Assembly: GCA_023398495.1 (NCBI GenBank)
Contig: JAEWSG010000036.1
Coordinates: 1 to 24,736, forward strand
Source of the DNA: Bacillota bacterium
GTDB taxonomy: Bacteria > Bacillota > Clostridia > Acetivibrionales > Acetivibrionaceae
Direction: 5' to 3'
Length of the DNA: 24,736 nt
Numbering within the stretch: the first letter of the stretch is position 1; every line of letters starts with the position of its first letter. The notes under the pieces are model-generated. The model was not told the origin of the DNA. It did no database searches and saw nothing but the letters and a program-made list of their open reading frames with translations. Below are positions 23,886-24,736 of this stretch, piece by piece. Position numbers and translations under genes: made by a program.

Positions 23886-24341
23886 TTAGTATATGGGAAC
23901 ACAAATTTCACAAAAATTATTATTAACCATTTCGACTATATACCTTTCAAGTATAGGTCTCGTTTCATCAAATTGGCAACCTTGCTTTGATAGTTCTGGA
24001 AAAATATTAATCCATGCTTTTTGAACCGCTTCTGCTGTATGACTTATTATGAAAACAGCGTAGTTACCCCCTATAATATTCCCCTGATTAACATACCCCT
24101 CATTAACACACCAATCATTTGAAATAACAATGCAGGTATCATATCGGCAGTTTTCAGGTTTTGTTGTCATAGGGTTATCATGAGCAATTCCTAATATTAT
24201 TGATTTATCATTAAACAAATTATTAGATTTAGCCCAGTTTTTTAGTTTTTCCATTATCTGTACATTGTCAGGTCCATAAGGACCAACTTGTCTTATGTAA
24301 GCGATTCTATATGATGGCATCTTTTCAATTTTAAAACTCAT
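23886..24341 (-). CDS. GyrI-like / AraC effector-binding domain protein
   Basis: 151 residues consisting of a single GyrI-like small-molecule binding domain: KIEKMPSYRIAYIRQVGPYG at the start, ILGIAHDNPMTT, the CRYDTCIVI strand, and GGNYAVFIISH. The typical C-terminal E-x-Y strand appears as ETRPILERYIVEM. No helix-turn-helix is attached, so it is the stand-alone form found as gyrase inhibitor (SbmC-like) or as a binder/hydrolase of toxic compounds. ATG at 24341 with AAAGG upstream. It lies 143 bases ahead of the NADAR gene on the same strand. The ligand is unknown. Confidence 0.85.
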   Translation of the reverse strand: MSFKIEKMPSYRIAYIRQVGPYGPDNVQIMEKLKNWAKSNNLFNDKSIILGIAHDNPMTTKPENCRYDTCIVISNDWCVNEGYVNQGNIIGGNYAVFIISHTAEAVQKAWINIFPELSKQGCQFDETRPILERYIVEMVNNNFCEICVPIY

Positions 24342-24736
24342 ATCCTGTTTACCTTTCTTTGTAAAATAATAATGATTTGTTTAGCATATTTTAATTTCTT
24401 ATAAATTCAAGCAATTACTGCAAATTAATTTCTGGTTTTCAAACCACATCTGATTTTTCTGTGTCGTAGATTACAGCATTTTTTTATCTGCTTACTTATT
24501 GACCTTTGTTTCCATATCTCTTATAGTGGTAAATATAGCAAAAAGAGAAAGAAGCACCTACCACAGCAACTCTTTCTCTTTCTCTCGATGCTATAAAAAA
24601 TAACATCAAAGGTACAATATAATGATAAGAGTTTTTAAGCTGTTCTGCAAGATAAATTTTATAAATATTTCGGCTAAGGATTTTTTCTTAAATCCATGTC
24701 GGGGTTCAAGATATCAGAGTATAAATGCCCTTGTTG
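24342..24736. other. Gene-poor end of the window
   Basis: 395 bases without a supported gene. A long imperfect inverted repeat occupies 24534-24595. An open frame from an ATG at 24622 (AAAGG ten bases upstream) runs off the end of the window after 38 codons, and a minus-strand frame of 20 codons enters from the right edge; neither resembles a known family, so both stay uncalled. Confidence 0.35.
24534..24595. repeat. Long imperfect inverted repeat
   Basis: TATAGCA (24534-24540) pairs with TGCTATA (24589-24595), and AGAGAAAGA (24544-24552) with TCTTTCTCT (24571-24579), around an 18-base loop containing ACCTACCACAGC. The right side carries about ten extra pyrimidine-rich bases. One T-rich flank follows on the minus strand after TATA. 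It could be a structured RNA, a bidirectional transcription stop or the end of a small mobile element. Confidence 0.5.

Noticed and set aside
24622..24736. An open frame running off the right edge
   Set aside because: Only 38 codons are visible, the ribosome binding site is weak and no motif is present, so it cannot be supported as a gene.

Overview
The window looks like chromosomal DNA of a low-G+C, Gram-positive Clostridia-type bacterium. The evidence is AT-rich intergenic DNA, strong GGAGG-type ribosome binding sites with some TTG and GTG starts, LytTR/DUF3021 and ABC-2 gene sets, and a secreted leucine-rich-repeat protein ending in a type I dockerin. The dockerin points to a cellulosome-forming clostridium (Acetivibrio/Ruminiclostridium-like; inferred). 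No rRNA, tRNA or CRISPR array was seen.

Layout. (1) 233-2421 (+): membrane-anchored alpha/beta hydrolase, LytTR regulator and DUF3021 membrane protein in a tight operon. (2) 5496-2484 (-): two ABC-2 permeases, an ABC ATPase and a membrane-anchored extracytoplasmic protein, preceded by an unlinked GNAT acetyltransferase at 6140. (3) 11344-6431 (-) and 11803-13557 (+): the most interesting block, described below. (4) 13558-15719: a decayed Rpn-type transposase fragment, a zinc-ribbon protein, a DUF3888-like exported protein and an unknown protein. (5) 16081-18894 (+): a 937-residue LRR-dockerin protein with three internal modules. (6) 18895-22207: repeat remnants, small accessory proteins, a clpP relic that has lost its catalytic residues, and a duplicated 3' fragment of the 268-codon unknown gene. 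(7) 22202-24341 (-): GNAT acetyltransferase, NADAR protein and GyrI-like ligand-binding protein; then a gene-poor end with a long inverted repeat.

The central system. On the minus strand lie, in order, a short N-acetylglutamate synthase-like GNAT, a protein strikingly like guanidinoacetate N-methyltransferase (GAMT), a YdfG-type hydroxy-amino-acid dehydrogenase, a LysE/RhtB exporter, an amidinotransferase closely resembling arginine:glycine amidinotransferase (AGAT), and an EamA exporter. Divergently sit a HAD phosphatase and an ornithine carbamoyltransferase (frameshifted once in a run of seven A). AGAT plus GAMT is the complete two-step animal route from arginine and glycine to creatine. 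The amidinotransferase releases ornithine, which the carbamoyltransferase would return towards arginine, while the N-acetylglutamate synthase would feed new ornithine. The window therefore seems to hold a self-contained bacterial pathway for making and exporting creatine or a related N-methylated guanidino compound. The chemistry is inferred from homology recalled by eye; the true acceptor amine is open, because one arginine-pocket residue differs from the animal enzyme and a serine/allo-threonine-type dehydrogenase sits in the operon.
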